Source: Ottowia thiooxydans DSM 14619 (GTDB lineage Bacteria > Pseudomonadota > Gammaproteobacteria > Burkholderiales > Burkholderiaceae_C). Taken from it: DNA of 64,000 nucleotides. Of this stretch, positions 17,334 to 27,173 are shown piece after piece. Both the position numbers and the translations under genes were made by a program. The stretch is taken from contig NZ_AUGX01000034.1 in NCBI RefSeq assembly GCF_000422885.1, forward strand, positions 1 to 64,000, given 5' to 3'. The notes under the pieces are model-generated. The model did not search any database and was not told the DNA's origin. It saw only the letters and a program-made list of their open reading frames with translations. Numbering within the stretch: the stretch's first letter is position 1; every line of letters begins with the position of its first letter.

Positions 17334-18560
17334 GTGGCCGAACCTTCCAAGCGCGAAGCCCCCAATGGGCCTGACAAGATCGGCAGCCTGGTTCAACTCA
17401 CGAGCCCTGCACGATGGCTGGCGGTGTGCACCTTGGCCGGCTTGTGCCTTTTGCTTGTGCTTTGGTCCATGTACGGAAGCGTCTTCGTCACGGTCACAGG
17501 GCTGGGCTCCATTGTTCCAAACGATGGGCAGGTCACGCGCGTGTTGTCCAGTGCCAGCGGTATTGTGAAAGCGGTCCATGTCAATGTGGGCGACGATGTC
17601 AAGGAAGGCGATGCGCTGATCGAGCTGCAACAGCCTCAGCTTAGAACGCAGGCCAAGGCCGCTCAATCGCTGGTGGAGCTGGGTGAAGGGGCGCGCAAGC
17701 GCGAGGCAGCTCGCAGTGCCCGCGAGCTGGAAAGCAAGCAGAGCATCACGGACAAGCAAGTGGCGTCGCAAGAATTTCGCCGCAAATCTCTGCAAGAGCA
17801 ATTGCAATTTCAGGACAAACTCATTGCCGACATGGCGCAGGAGTTGAGCCAGGGGTATGTCACGCGCACCCAGATGGAGCAGGCGCGCCAGAGCCGGATT
17901 TCCACCGAACTCGCCCTGCGTGAAGCCACGGCGCAGATTCAGACACTTCGAGCGCAACTGGACGACGCCAGAGCGACGGTGCAGAAGGATCTTGCCGCCA
18001 TGGACGAGAGCCTTCTGAAGACCAGGCAGCAAGCAGCTGGCCTGGAGGAAAGCCTGGATCGCGCTCAGCGCATCACGGCGAGGGTGAGCGGGAGCGTCGT
18101 CTCGGTGACGACCATGCCCGGAAAATTTGTCGCAGAGAACGAGAATGTGGTCACCATTGAAAGTGGCGCCACCTCCATCCAGGCCGTCACCTATTTTCAG
18201 ATCTCTGACGGCAAACAGATTCAACCTGGCGCCCAGGCGCGACTCAAGGTCGGCTCCATTGATTCCGATGTCTACGGCACGGTTCTGGCCACCGTCAAAT
18301 CCGTGGCTGACCTGCCGTCTTCGCAGGCGAGTTTGACTAATATGCTGGAAAACGATGCCTTGGTGTCCGAGGTCAGCAAGATCGGTGCGTCGTTGCAAGT
18401 GGTGCTCGCTCTTGTGCCGGAGCCCGGCCGGCCAGGTTACGTGAAGATGGCGTCGGGCAGGGCTTCTCCGGTTCCTGTGACCGTGGGCACCACGGTCAGC
18501 GGCTCGGTGATCGTGCAAGAGGCACGGCCTATTTCATATGTGTTCCGCTTCTTCAAGTGA
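17334..18560 (+). CDS. HlyD-family membrane fusion protein, NHLP-system type
   Basis: This 408-aa periplasmic adaptor has one N-terminal transmembrane helix (about residues 28-48, LAVCTLAGLCLLLVLWSMYG), a biotinyl-lipoyl half GIVKAVHVNVGDDVKEGDAL, a long charged coiled-coil region (about 100-240) and a closing lipoyl half ARVSGSVVSVTTMPGKFVAE. The arrangement, with both ABC proteins next to it, is that of the adaptor of NHLP bacteriocin export systems. It starts with GTG at 17334 with no strong ribosome site. It should link the ABC pair to one or more of the TolC-family proteins encoded downstream. Confidence 0.85.
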   Translation: MAEPSKREAPNGPDKIGSLVQLTSPARWLAVCTLAGLCLLLVLWSMYGSVFVTVTGLGSIVPNDGQVTRVLSSASGIVKAVHVNVGDDVKEGDALIELQQPQLRTQAKAAQSLVELGEGARKREAARSARELESKQSITDKQVASQEFRRKSLQEQLQFQDKLIADMAQELSQGYVTRTQMEQARQSRISTELALREATAQIQTLRAQLDDARATVQKDLAAMDESLLKTRQQAAGLEESLDRAQRITARVSGSVVSVTTMPGKFVAENENVVTIESGATSIQAVTYFQISDGKQIQPGAQARLKVGSIDSDVYGTVLATVKSVADLPSSQASLTNMLENDALVSEVSKIGASLQVVLALVPEPGRPGYVKMASGRASPVPVTVGTTVSGSVIVQEARPISYVFRFFK

Positions 18561-20329
18561 ACGCCATGGCCGGCAGCGCGACACCCATTCCTGAGGCGAA
18601 GAAAGCCAAGCCGGCTCGCAGCTCCTGGGTCATGCTCGCCGAGCGCTGGGCGGGTGGGCGAGACGCCATGTTGGTGGTCATCATCACAACGCTGCTGACC
18701 TTGCTGCCCAACATTGCGATGCCAGCGTTCACGCAGTTGTTCGTGGATATGGTGCTGGTGAAGAACCTGAACGGATGGCTTTTCCCGATCGTGGTGGGTC
18801 TGCTGGTCGCTTCATTCATCGCGCTCACGTCTACGCTGGTTCAGCAGTATTTCACTCGCCGCGTAGAAAGCCATGTGTCGGTGTCGACATCTGTGCAGAT
18901 GTTCTGGCGCTCATTGACGGCGCCGATTCTGTTTTTTGGCACGGTTCCGGTCGGTGATGTGGTGTCACGCCTGGCTTCGGTGCCGAGATTGGCCAGCCTG
19001 GCTTCGAGCCGCGTGGTGGCCAATCTGACCAGCGCCCTGCTGGCATCTTTCTATATTGCCATTCTGCTGCTCTATTCAGTGCCTCTGGGCTTGATGACCG
19101 CCGCCTTGTCGTGCCTCAACGTATTTGTGCTGGCTCGCGTGAACCGCAAGCGCGGTGCAGCCAACAAGACACAGTTGGTGAAGGTCGGCCAGTCCTACCG
19201 CATCGCACTGGGCGGCATCAAGGCCATTGAGTCGCTGAAGGCGATGAACATGGAGCGCTTCTTCTTCAAACGGCAAGCGGAGCTGATCGGCAGCACCACC
19301 TCCGTGCAACAGCGCATAGACTCCCTTTCGCTGCTGCTCGATCTGGCGCCAAAGGCCTTGAACGGCCTGAACTCAGCGCTCGTTCTGGGGCTCGGGGCGA
19401 TGATGGTCATTGATGGCAGATTTTCCGTGGGCGAATTGTTGGCCTTCAAGATGTTCGCAGCCCGGTTCGCGCAGCCCGTGCAGGATCTGATGACCGGGAC
19501 ACAGGATTTTTCCGAGTTGAGCGCCCGCCTTTCTTCATGCAACGCTGTCATCCATGCGCCCATCGATCCCTTGACGCAGGCGCGCTCACAGCAGCCCAAC
19601 CTGCAGCGCCTGAGCGGCGAGATTGAGTTGCGCAATGTCACGTTCGGTTTCCCGGGGGCGCCGGCACCCATCATCAAGGATTTGTCCTTGACCATACGTC
19701 CGGGTACTCGGGTCGTGATCGTCGGTGCATCGGGTGGCGGGAAGTCGACCTTGGGAAAGATTGCCATGGGCCTGTATCAGCCGAGCAGTGGCGTGGTGCT
19801 CTACGACGGCCTGCCGATCACCGAGATATCTCGCACCTGCTGGGCGGCGTCGGTCGGCTATGTGTCTCAGGACGTTCAGTTATTTGAAGGTACCGTCCGG
19901 GAAAACTTCACTTTAGGCGATGACACGCTCAGCATGGAAGCTATTCGTGAGGCAGCCAAGGATGCCGAAATCGATGATGTCATTTCGATGCGCACGGGAG
20001 GCTATACCTCCCTGGTGGCGGAAGACGGCTCCAATTTCAGCGGGGGGCAACGCCAGCGCATAGAAATTGGGCGCGCTCTGGTGCGCAAACCGCGCATTCT
20101 CTTTCTTGACGAAGCGTCGGCAGCGCTCGACACCGAGACCGAGGCGAAGATCGATCGCAACCTGCGGCGCCGCGGATGCACCTGCATCATCATTGCCCAC
20201 CGTCTGTCGACGCTCAAGGATGCGGACGAAATTCTCGTGCTCGATCAGGGCAGCATCGTGGAGAGGGGGCATCACGACGAGCTCGTGCAAGCCAACGGAC
20301 GTTATGCCGAATTGATCCGGCTGGCCTGA
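18557..20329 (+). CDS. NHLP-type ABC exporter, permease/ATPase subunit 1 without peptidase domain
   Basis: This 590-aa half-transporter has six membrane helices (about residues 35-310) and a C-terminal ATPase with Walker A GASGGGKSTLGK, the signature FSGGQRQRIEIGRAL, Walker B ILFLDEASAALD and the switch IIAHRLSTLKDADE. It resembles the first ABC protein of NHLP systems, but those usually carry an N-terminal C39 leader peptidase, and this one starts directly before the membrane domain. It is coupled to the HlyD gene by a GTGA overlap. Loss of the protease suggests the cargo is not a leader peptide. Confidence 0.87.
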   Translation: MNAMAGSATPIPEAKKAKPARSSWVMLAERWAGGRDAMLVVIITTLLTLLPNIAMPAFTQLFVDMVLVKNLNGWLFPIVVGLLVASFIALTSTLVQQYFTRRVESHVSVSTSVQMFWRSLTAPILFFGTVPVGDVVSRLASVPRLASLASSRVVANLTSALLASFYIAILLLYSVPLGLMTAALSCLNVFVLARVNRKRGAANKTQLVKVGQSYRIALGGIKAIESLKAMNMERFFFKRQAELIGSTTSVQQRIDSLSLLLDLAPKALNGLNSALVLGLGAMMVIDGRFSVGELLAFKMFAARFAQPVQDLMTGTQDFSELSARLSSCNAVIHAPIDPLTQARSQQPNLQRLSGEIELRNVTFGFPGAPAPIIKDLSLTIRPGTRVVIVGASGGGKSTLGKIAMGLYQPSSGVVLYDGLPITEISRTCWAASVGYVSQDVQLFEGTVRENFTLGDDTLSMEAIREAAKDAEIDDVISMRTGGYTSLVAEDGSNFSGGQRQRIEIGRALVRKPRILFLDEASAALDTETEAKIDRNLRRRGCTCIIIAHRLSTLKDADEILVLDQGSIVERGHHDELVQANGRYAELIRLA

Positions 20330-20339
20330 GCGCGAAAAC

Positions 20340-23069
20340 ATGGATCCATCCCACACATCATCTGCCGCCACACCTGCGGGTGAAGTTCGCTCCTACGGAG
20401 CCAAAGACAGTTTTGAACTTCAGGACGACACTGCCGCATGGCGCGTGGAAGCCGGATTGGTCGATATTTTTCTGCTCGATCGGCAGAGCGCCAGCGCAGG
20501 ACTTCGCCACCATGTGCTGAGCGTGCCGATGGGCGCATTCATGTTTGGCGTGCCGCTCTTGAGGGATCAGAGAGTCAGCTTGCTGGTGGTGCCAGGAAAT
20601 GACACGCAGCTCCGGCGTTGCAAGATGGAGGAGCTGTCCTCTTCGAACGATGAGGTGGTGTCTTCGCTTGAGAAATGGGTGCAAGCGCTGTCCGCGGCCA
20701 TGGAGGAGCCCGAGTTGGCGGCGGCGTGCAAGGAGATCGAGTCGGCTGATGGCAGGCTCGTGGTGTCTGGCCTGGCGGCATTTCATCAAAACGCATTGCC
20801 GTTCGCCGCGGAACGTTTTCGCGCGGTGCAGTCAGCCGAATTGGCTGCGCTGGAGGCTGGCGAGTCCTTGCGCCAGCAGACGATGGGCGGCGCGATAGGG
20901 CGCCTGGTGGACACCATAAAAGACCACCGGGTTGGTGGGACCAGTTCCATGCAGCCTCTGTTTGCGGCGTGCGAGCTGGTAGTGGCAGATCTTGATCTCA
21001 AGGTCGTGTTGCCGCATGGGGGGGTGGATGCCATTGCGGCGTCGCCAAAGCCCGTGGAGTTGATCGCTGCCGCTTCCAAACTTCAATCCCGCGATGTGAC
21101 CTTGAGCGACACGTGGTGGAAACGTTCGGAAGTGCCGCTGGTAGCGCAATGGAGCGACGGGCGGCCTTGCGCGCTGATTCCGCGCCTGTTGGGCGGCTAC
21201 GACGCCGTTGATCCACTAACCCTTTCCAGGGTGCGCGTGGACGCCGGGGTGGCGAAGCGTTTGTTGCCCACGGCGGTGCAGTTTTTCGAATCACTGCCTG
21301 ATCGTGCACTCAAGCTGTCTGACATGTTGGGTTTCGTGATCAAGCGGACCGGGATGGATATCGTCACGATCACCGTCATGATCCTGCTGGTGGGCACGCT
21401 GTCTCTGGCGCCACCGATGGCCACACGAGTATTGTTCGACTCCATCATTCCTTCCAACCAGCCTACCCAGGCCGCTGTGGTGGGTGCCATCATTTTCATC
21501 TGCGCGGCTGCAGTGGCTTTGATGGCCTTGGTTCAGGCGATCGGGATTTTGCGGATCGAGGGCCGCATGGATATGCGGCTACAGGCCGCTCTCTGGGACA
21601 GGTTGCTGCGCGCCCCCACGTCGTTTTTTCGCCAGCATTCTTCTGGTGATCTCGTCAGTCGCATGCAGTCGGTGGAATCAGTTCGCAAGATCCTGACGGG
21701 TAGCGTGATCAACTCGATCGTCGGCGGCATCATGGGGACGTTCAGTTTCGCCTTGATGCTCTATTTCGCCCCCCTGCTGAGCTTGATTCTCGCGGCCGTT
21801 GTGTTTCTTTTTGCTTTCGTCGGGTTTCTGCTTGGATGGCGCCTGGTGACACTGGACAGACAGGCGCTCGTTCTTGGCGGAAAACTTCAATCACTGACGG
21901 TGCAGTTGCTCGACATGGTGGCCAAGCTGCGCATGGCTGCCATGGAAGACATTGCCTTTCAGCGTTGGGTGCGCATGTTCCTGGGTGTGCAGGCCGTGAT
22001 GAACAAGAACGCCCACGCCCAGGTGTTGCTGGTGTCGATCATGGCCATGCTCGGCACGATCTCTTTGGCGGTGCTGTTCACTGTCATAGGGGTGGAGTCC
22101 GGAACCCTTTTGGCGTACTTTCAAATACCCACCACCTGGGCCCAGATCACAGGGCATGAGCTGGACGTGGTGATGTCATTGCCTGACTTTGCGGCCTATG
22201 TCACGGCGTTCATTCAGTTCATCACCGCCATGACCGGGTTGATGTTGGTCGCCATTCGACTCAGTGCGGTGCAACCGCTGATCGGTCGTTTGCGGCCGCT
22301 GCTTGAAATGCAGACCGAACAGTTCGGAGCCCGTGAAAATCCCGGGGAACTGGCTGGGGGCATCGAATTCAAGAATGTGAGTTTCAGGTATCAGGAAGAC
22401 GGCCCTTTGATTCTCGATGGGCTTTCCTTTCGGGCCGAACCTGGGGAATTTATTGCCTTTGTGGGCCCCTCAGGCAGTGGGAAATCGTCCACCATCCGCT
22501 TGCTGCTGGGCTTTGAAACGCCCGAAGCGGGCTCGATCCATCTGGACAATCACGAGCTTTCCACTCTCGACAAAGCGTTGGTGCGTGAACAACTCGGCGT
22601 GGTGATACAGGACGGCAAGCTTTTGCCAGGTACCGTGTTCGAGAACCTGACCGGGGATTCTGGCGTGAGCGTGGAAGATGCGTGGGAAGCCGCGCGCCAA
22701 GCTGGGTTCGAGAAAGATGTGCAGCAGATGCCGCAAGGCATGGACACCGTGATTGCCGATGGGGCCGCCAATATCTCTGGTGGCCAGCGTCAGCGTTTGC
22801 TCATTGCCCGGGCCCTGATCCGCAAGCCGAGAATCCTGGTGTTTGATGAGGCGACGAGTGCGCTCGACAACGAGACGCAGGAGATCGTGAGTCGCACCAT
22901 AGAAAACATGCGTGTCACGCGGATCGCCGTCGCACACCGGTTGAGCACCATCATCCGTGCGGACCGCATCTTCGTCATCGTGGCAGGTAAGGTGGTGGAG
23001 TCGGGAAGCTATCAGGAGCTGATGGCACGGGGCGAGGTCTTTGCTGAACTGGTCCGGCGGCAAACGTGA
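20340..23069 (+). CDS. NHLP-type ABC exporter, permease/ATPase subunit 2
   Basis: This 909-aa protein matches the long second ABC protein of NHLP systems. An N-terminal soluble region of about 330 residues (including LRHHVLSVPMGAFMFGVPLL) precedes six membrane helices (about 345-650). The ATPase then carries GPSGSGKSSTIRLLLG, ISGGQRQRLLIARAL and ILVFDEATSALD. It should pair with the 590-aa protein as a heterodimer. It ends in a GTGA overlap with the first TolC-family gene. Confidence 0.87.
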   Translation: MDPSHTSSAATPAGEVRSYGAKDSFELQDDTAAWRVEAGLVDIFLLDRQSASAGLRHHVLSVPMGAFMFGVPLLRDQRVSLLVVPGNDTQLRRCKMEELSSSNDEVVSSLEKWVQALSAAMEEPELAAACKEIESADGRLVVSGLAAFHQNALPFAAERFRAVQSAELAALEAGESLRQQTMGGAIGRLVDTIKDHRVGGTSSMQPLFAACELVVADLDLKVVLPHGGVDAIAASPKPVELIAAASKLQSRDVTLSDTWWKRSEVPLVAQWSDGRPCALIPRLLGGYDAVDPLTLSRVRVDAGVAKRLLPTAVQFFESLPDRALKLSDMLGFVIKRTGMDIVTITVMILLVGTLSLAPPMATRVLFDSIIPSNQPTQAAVVGAIIFICAAAVALMALVQAIGILRIEGRMDMRLQAALWDRLLRAPTSFFRQHSSGDLVSRMQSVESVRKILTGSVINSIVGGIMGTFSFALMLYFAPLLSLILAAVVFLFAFVGFLLGWRLVTLDRQALVLGGKLQSLTVQLLDMVAKLRMAAMEDIAFQRWVRMFLGVQAVMNKNAHAQVLLVSIMAMLGTISLAVLFTVIGVESGTLLAYFQIPTTWAQITGHELDVVMSLPDFAAYVTAFIQFITAMTGLMLVAIRLSAVQPLIGRLRPLLEMQTEQFGARENPGELAGGIEFKNVSFRYQEDGPLILDGLSFRAEPGEFIAFVGPSGSGKSSTIRLLLGFETPEAGSIHLDNHELSTLDKALVREQLGVVIQDGKLLPGTVFENLTGDSGVSVEDAWEAARQAGFEKDVQQMPQGMDTVIADGAANISGGQRQRLLIARALIRKPRILVFDEATSALDNETQEIVSRTIENMRVTRIAVAHRLSTIIRADRIFVIVAGKVVESGSYQELMARGEVFAELVRRQT

Positions 23070-24418
23070 AATTCGACGGCTTTCTGCTGCGCAAGCTCCA
23101 CGCTTTCACTGCGGCGCGAATGAGGATGGTGGCCGTGGCCTGCTATCTTGCAGGGGGGCTGCTGGGGGTGCAGGGGGCCAAGGCAGACGATGGCCTGAAA
23201 AGCGCCTTCTTGCTGGGTTACCGAGACCACCCTGACCTGCAAGACGCACGTGCCAAACTGGAGGCTGCCATAGCACAGGTGGCCCTGGATCATGCTGGCA
23301 CAAGGCCTACCGTGCATCTGAATGCGGCTGCAGGCCTGCTTCGCGATTCCACAGCAGTGGTGAGCACGCCAGGGGCCGCGTCTGTGAACGCGGGCTTTGA
23401 TTACCGTCCGCGCAAGTACGGTGTTGAGGTGAGTCTGCCGGTGTATCAGGGCGGCGCGCTCAGAGCGTCGATCCGACAAAGCGAGGCCTTGCTCGCAGTG
23501 CAGAGCGCCCAGGTACGCGATACCGAGCAGAAGGTGTTTCTAGGCATCGCCGTCGCCTGCTCGGATATACAAAAGGCGATGAGAGACCTGGAGTCGGCGC
23601 GTCGCTATGAAAGCCAGTTGAGCCAAGCCCTGCAGGGCGTTGCAGGCCTGGTGGCGAGGCAGGATGCCACGCGGACCGATCAGGGGCGCGGCGAAAGCCG
23701 CCTTGCGAATGCGCGCATCCAGCTCAGCCAGTCGCAGATCGCCCTGGAAGCCGCCCGGGCTTCATATAAGGCATGGACTGGCGAGCCGCCACCGGAGCTT
23801 GCCTCATGCGAGTCCACCGCCGCTCTTCCCGCCAGCGCGCAAGAGGCCTTGGCGCAGGCCATGGTAGACCACCCGAACCTGGAGGCAGTGCGACGCGGCA
23901 TTAACGCCACCCGAACCGGGGTAGATACGGCAACAGCGGGTTGGCTCCCGGCCATGAACCTGGCGACAGGCGTGCGCCGTGCCCGCGAGGCACAGGCGTG
24001 GGAGATCTCGGATACCACACGCTACTTGACGCTCAATGCCTCGCTGTCACTGTATGCCGGGGGCGCCACGGCATCCCGGGTACGGCAGGCCGAGCAGGTG
24101 CTCAGGCAGCGTGAGTTGGACTTGCAGGAAAGCCAGAGCGCGTTGCAGGCGGCTGTGGCCGAAGCGTGGTACGGGCTCTTGGCCACTCAGGACACACTGG
24201 CCGCAAGGGTCAGTCAGGTCGCTGCCGTTCAGAGAAGCCTGCAGGGAATGACGCGGCAACGAGAGCAGCGCAGTTTCTTTGAGCTGCTTGATGCGCACCG
24301 CGAGCTCTATAACGCCGAAGTCAGCCTTCATGTCGCACAGCGGGAGGCCACGCTAGGCCGCTGGCTATTGCTGGCGCGTACAGGCGGCCTGACTGCCGCC
24401 AGGCTGGGACTGCAATGA
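23066..24418 (+). CDS. TolC-family outer membrane protein 1
   Basis: This 450-aa TolC-type outer membrane channel protein has a signal peptide ending near VQGAKADDG. It shows the internal duplication typical of the family (two halves of barrel strands and long helices), with YRDHPDLQDARAKLEAAIAQ and MVDHPNLEAVRRGINATRTG at matching places. It is the first of three consecutive TolC-like genes downstream of the NHLP-type exporter. It overlaps its neighbours by GTGA and ATGA junctions. Confidence 0.85.
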   Translation: MKFDGFLLRKLHAFTAARMRMVAVACYLAGGLLGVQGAKADDGLKSAFLLGYRDHPDLQDARAKLEAAIAQVALDHAGTRPTVHLNAAAGLLRDSTAVVSTPGAASVNAGFDYRPRKYGVEVSLPVYQGGALRASIRQSEALLAVQSAQVRDTEQKVFLGIAVACSDIQKAMRDLESARRYESQLSQALQGVAGLVARQDATRTDQGRGESRLANARIQLSQSQIALEAARASYKAWTGEPPPELASCESTAALPASAQEALAQAMVDHPNLEAVRRGINATRTGVDTATAGWLPAMNLATGVRRAREAQAWEISDTTRYLTLNASLSLYAGGATASRVRQAEQVLRQRELDLQESQSALQAAVAEAWYGLLATQDTLAARVSQVAAVQRSLQGMTRQREQRSFFELLDAHRELYNAEVSLHVAQREATLGRWLLLARTGGLTAARLGLQ

Positions 24419-25815
24419 AGCGGTCGAGACACATGGGCCGGCGCTATAAGAAAGTCTTCACGCTCGCTGTCGTGCTCTGCACACTGGCTCCTGTGGTCCA
24501 CGCCCAAAGCCTGGCTGACGCGCTGAGCCGAGCCTATGCAACCAACCCTGATGTGCGCATAGCGCGCTCTCAAGTCGTGGGTACTGACGAGAACGTGAAC
24601 CTGGCGGTTGCGGCACGGCGTCCGCGGGTGATCGCTTTTGGTGGGGTTGGGCGAGTGGTCTACGAGACCTGGTCATTTGCTGATGTCTCTACGCCAAGTC
24701 CGCGAGAGCGTTTTGCCTATCCGCAAAACTCGGTAGGGTTGAACCTTCAGCAGCCTTTGTATGCCGGGGGGAGTTTGGATGCGAAGTTGGCAGCCGCCCA
24801 ATCACAGTCTGGCGTGGTGCGGTCCCTGCTTCGGCAAACAGAGCAGCAGGTGCTTTTGAGCGCAGCGACGGCGTATTTCGACGTTTGGCTGGCAACAAGA
24901 AAAATGTCCGCCATTGACGCTCATGTGAAGCATTTGAGCCGCCTGCGCGATAGCAATGAATCGCGCTTGAAGCTTCAAATGATCACCGTGACTGATTTTG
25001 GACAGGTGCAGTCCCGACTGGCCCAAGCAGTGGCCAGCCATGCACAGGCTGAAAACGATCTGGGCCGTGCGCGCCTGGCTTATCGCCTTGTGATTGGGGC
25101 GGACGCGGAGCCTTCGCTTGCCAGCACGGCCTTGCCGGCGGAGCTGCCGGCGTTGCCGGCGTCGGAAGAGATGGCACGCGCCGAAGCCATGGCCAGTGAT
25201 CCCGGTTTGCTTGCTGCAGGGCAGGCGATAGACGCCGCCGGTCAAGTCGTTCGCATTGCGCAAGCTCAAAAGTTGCCCACGGCGACGCTGACCTACGCCG
25301 CCTCTGACGGCTCCGGAGTCTCCAGCGAATGGCGGCGGCTGCATCACCGAAGTGTGTTGGTCAGCGCAGATTGGCAGTTCAATCTTGGTGGCGCTGCACA
25401 GGCTGGCATAGAGAAGGCCGAGGCGGGCAAGAGAAGTGCCGAGATGGCACGCGAGGGGCAGCGCAGGGGTGTACTGGAAGCGGTGAACAACGCCTGGCAC
25501 GGATACGCCGCAGCGAAGCAAGTGGCGACGAGTTGGCAGACCCAGTTGTCTGCGGCGCAAGTGACCTCGGAGGGCATCGATCTGGGCGTGCTCCGGGGCG
25601 TTCGTTCGGTCTGGGATCAGCTCAACGCGGCGGACGATGTGTTCAATGCCCGTGTGGGAGTGGCATCGGCTTCGCGAGACATCACTCTTTCCGGACTGCG
25701 TTTGTTGGCCGCTATTGGCAAGCTCGATCCTGTCACGATGCAACTGCAGGTAGATGCTGAGGCCGCCGGTTTTTCAAAGCGGCCTGTGATTGTGCGCCAG
25801 TGGGGGCTTCATTGA
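24415..25815 (+). CDS. TolC-family outer membrane protein 2
   Basis: This 466-aa TolC-type protein has a cleavable signal peptide (LAVVLCTLAPVVHAQSLADA). The opening ALSRAYATNPDVRIARSQV is typical of the AprF/TolC group, followed by LNLQQPLYAGGSLDAKL and helical repeats. It overlaps the previous gene by four bases (ATGA). It is similar in plan to, but clearly diverged from, its two neighbours. It presumably forms the outer membrane channel, alone or with the others. Confidence 0.87.
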   Translation: MKRSRHMGRRYKKVFTLAVVLCTLAPVVHAQSLADALSRAYATNPDVRIARSQVVGTDENVNLAVAARRPRVIAFGGVGRVVYETWSFADVSTPSPRERFAYPQNSVGLNLQQPLYAGGSLDAKLAAAQSQSGVVRSLLRQTEQQVLLSAATAYFDVWLATRKMSAIDAHVKHLSRLRDSNESRLKLQMITVTDFGQVQSRLAQAVASHAQAENDLGRARLAYRLVIGADAEPSLASTALPAELPALPASEEMARAEAMASDPGLLAAGQAIDAAGQVVRIAQAQKLPTATLTYAASDGSGVSSEWRRLHHRSVLVSADWQFNLGGAAQAGIEKAEAGKRSAEMAREGQRRGVLEAVNNAWHGYAAAKQVATSWQTQLSAAQVTSEGIDLGVLRGVRSVWDQLNAADDVFNARVGVASASRDITLSGLRLLAAIGKLDPVTMQLQVDAEAAGFSKRPVIVRQWGLH

Positions 25816-27164
25816 CGTCCAGGATGCGGCCCAGGCCATGGCATCGTCTGTGCCAAATGAGTGTGTGCGTGGCACTGTCTGCCAGCGCGCATGGGGAGAC
25901 GCTGACGACCGCGCTGGTCTCGGCTTATGAGTCGAATGCCGGCCTGCGTGGGCTCAAGGCCCAGCTGCTGGCTGCCGATGAGGGCGTGGTTCAAGCGCGT
26001 GCGCAGAAACTGCCACGTCTGGATGTCACCGGCAGTGCGGGCTGGCTGAGCGAATCCACTATGGCATACAACCCCGCAGGGCCTGCCCAACCAGATAACA
26101 GCCGCTATGTTCAGCGCCAGTGGCAACTTCGACTTGTTCAACCTGTCTACTCCGGTGGCGGGATTCAAGCCGGCATCGACAAGGGCCTGGCGGACCAGAG
26201 TGCGCAACGGGCTGCACTGGAGAGTGGTGTTCAAACGCTGCTTCTCAACGCCGCCACAGCTTATGCGGAAGTGCTTCGAACGACGGCAGACCTTGAAGGG
26301 GCCGAGCAGATGATGAGTGCCATCGAGCTGCAGCGTCATACGACCGCCGTAGGATTGGCGCGCCGTGACGCCACGGTGGTCGATCTTGATCAAACTCTTG
26401 GCCGGCTTGAGGATGCGCGCGCGCTGAAGGCGCAAGCTACCGCGGCTTTGGCGGTGGCCAAGGCCGCCTTTGAGCGCTGGGTGGGGCGCCCGCCTGTGGA
26501 CCTGCAGGCGATAGGCGCCAGAGTGGATTTACCACCTGACAAGCAGACCAGTGTGGTTTTGGCGCTGGAGAGCAACCCCAGCATCCGGCAAGCCACGTTT
26601 GCCGAGGCATCGGCCAGGGCAGACATCGCGGCGTCCAAGGCCAAGGTTCGGCCGAGCGTGAACTTTCAGGCGCACCTGGGCAATGAAGTCGATCAACTCG
26701 GCAGCTCGCGCGGAAGAAGCCGTGAGTACGGGTTGGGTTTTCAGATTGTCATTCCGCTTTATCTGGGTGGGGCGGTGTCTGCGAACCTCCGGGCCGAACA
26801 GGAAAGCCTGCGCCAAAGGCAAATCCAGCTGGAGCAGGCTGTCAACCTTGTCACCCAGAAAGCCTCGCAGGCCTGGGACGACAGGGCCACTGCGCGCACG
26901 GCGCTTGAGGCCAGTCGAATGCAGAACGAGGCTGCTGAAGTGGCCTTGCGCGGATTGGTGTTTGAACAGCAACGCGGGCTCAGGACACTCCTGGATGTGC
27001 TGAATGGCAGGCAGGAGATCTGGAAGGCCGTGACAGCGAAAAACCGGGCACTTCGTGATGTGGCCGTCGCAGAATACAGCTTGTTGTCAGCGCTCGGGCG
27101 TCTCACGCCTGAGCATATTTCGGGGGCCCTAATTCAGCCCTCGGTTTCGTTACCTCGTCAGTGA
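25800..27164 (+). CDS. TolC-family outer membrane protein 3
   Basis: This 454-aa TolC-type protein has a signal peptide ending SASAHGETLTTALV, followed by AYESNAGLRGLKAQLLAADE and LRLVQPVYSGGGIQAGIDKG. It overlaps the preceding gene by 16 bases from the GTG at 25800. A TTG at 25812 would give the TTGA junction seen as ATGA/GTGA at the other gene borders and is a good alternative. It is the third successive outer-membrane efflux gene; the sugar reductase gene follows after nine bases. Confidence 0.86.
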   Translation: MGASLTSRMRPRPWHRLCQMSVCVALSASAHGETLTTALVSAYESNAGLRGLKAQLLAADEGVVQARAQKLPRLDVTGSAGWLSESTMAYNPAGPAQPDNSRYVQRQWQLRLVQPVYSGGGIQAGIDKGLADQSAQRAALESGVQTLLLNAATAYAEVLRTTADLEGAEQMMSAIELQRHTTAVGLARRDATVVDLDQTLGRLEDARALKAQATAALAVAKAAFERWVGRPPVDLQAIGARVDLPPDKQTSVVLALESNPSIRQATFAEASARADIAASKAKVRPSVNFQAHLGNEVDQLGSSRGRSREYGLGFQIVIPLYLGGAVSANLRAEQESLRQRQIQLEQAVNLVTQKASQAWDDRATARTALEASRMQNEAAEVALRGLVFEQQRGLRTLLDVLNGRQEIWKAVTAKNRALRDVAVAEYSLLSALGRLTPEHISGALIQPSVSLPRQ

Positions 27165-27173
27165 GTTCATTGG

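Noticed and set aside
17301-18518. 405-aa frame antisense to the HlyD gene
   Set aside because: His/Arg-rich shadow of a GC-rich coding strand; the plus-strand frame has clear adaptor-protein motifs and operon coupling.
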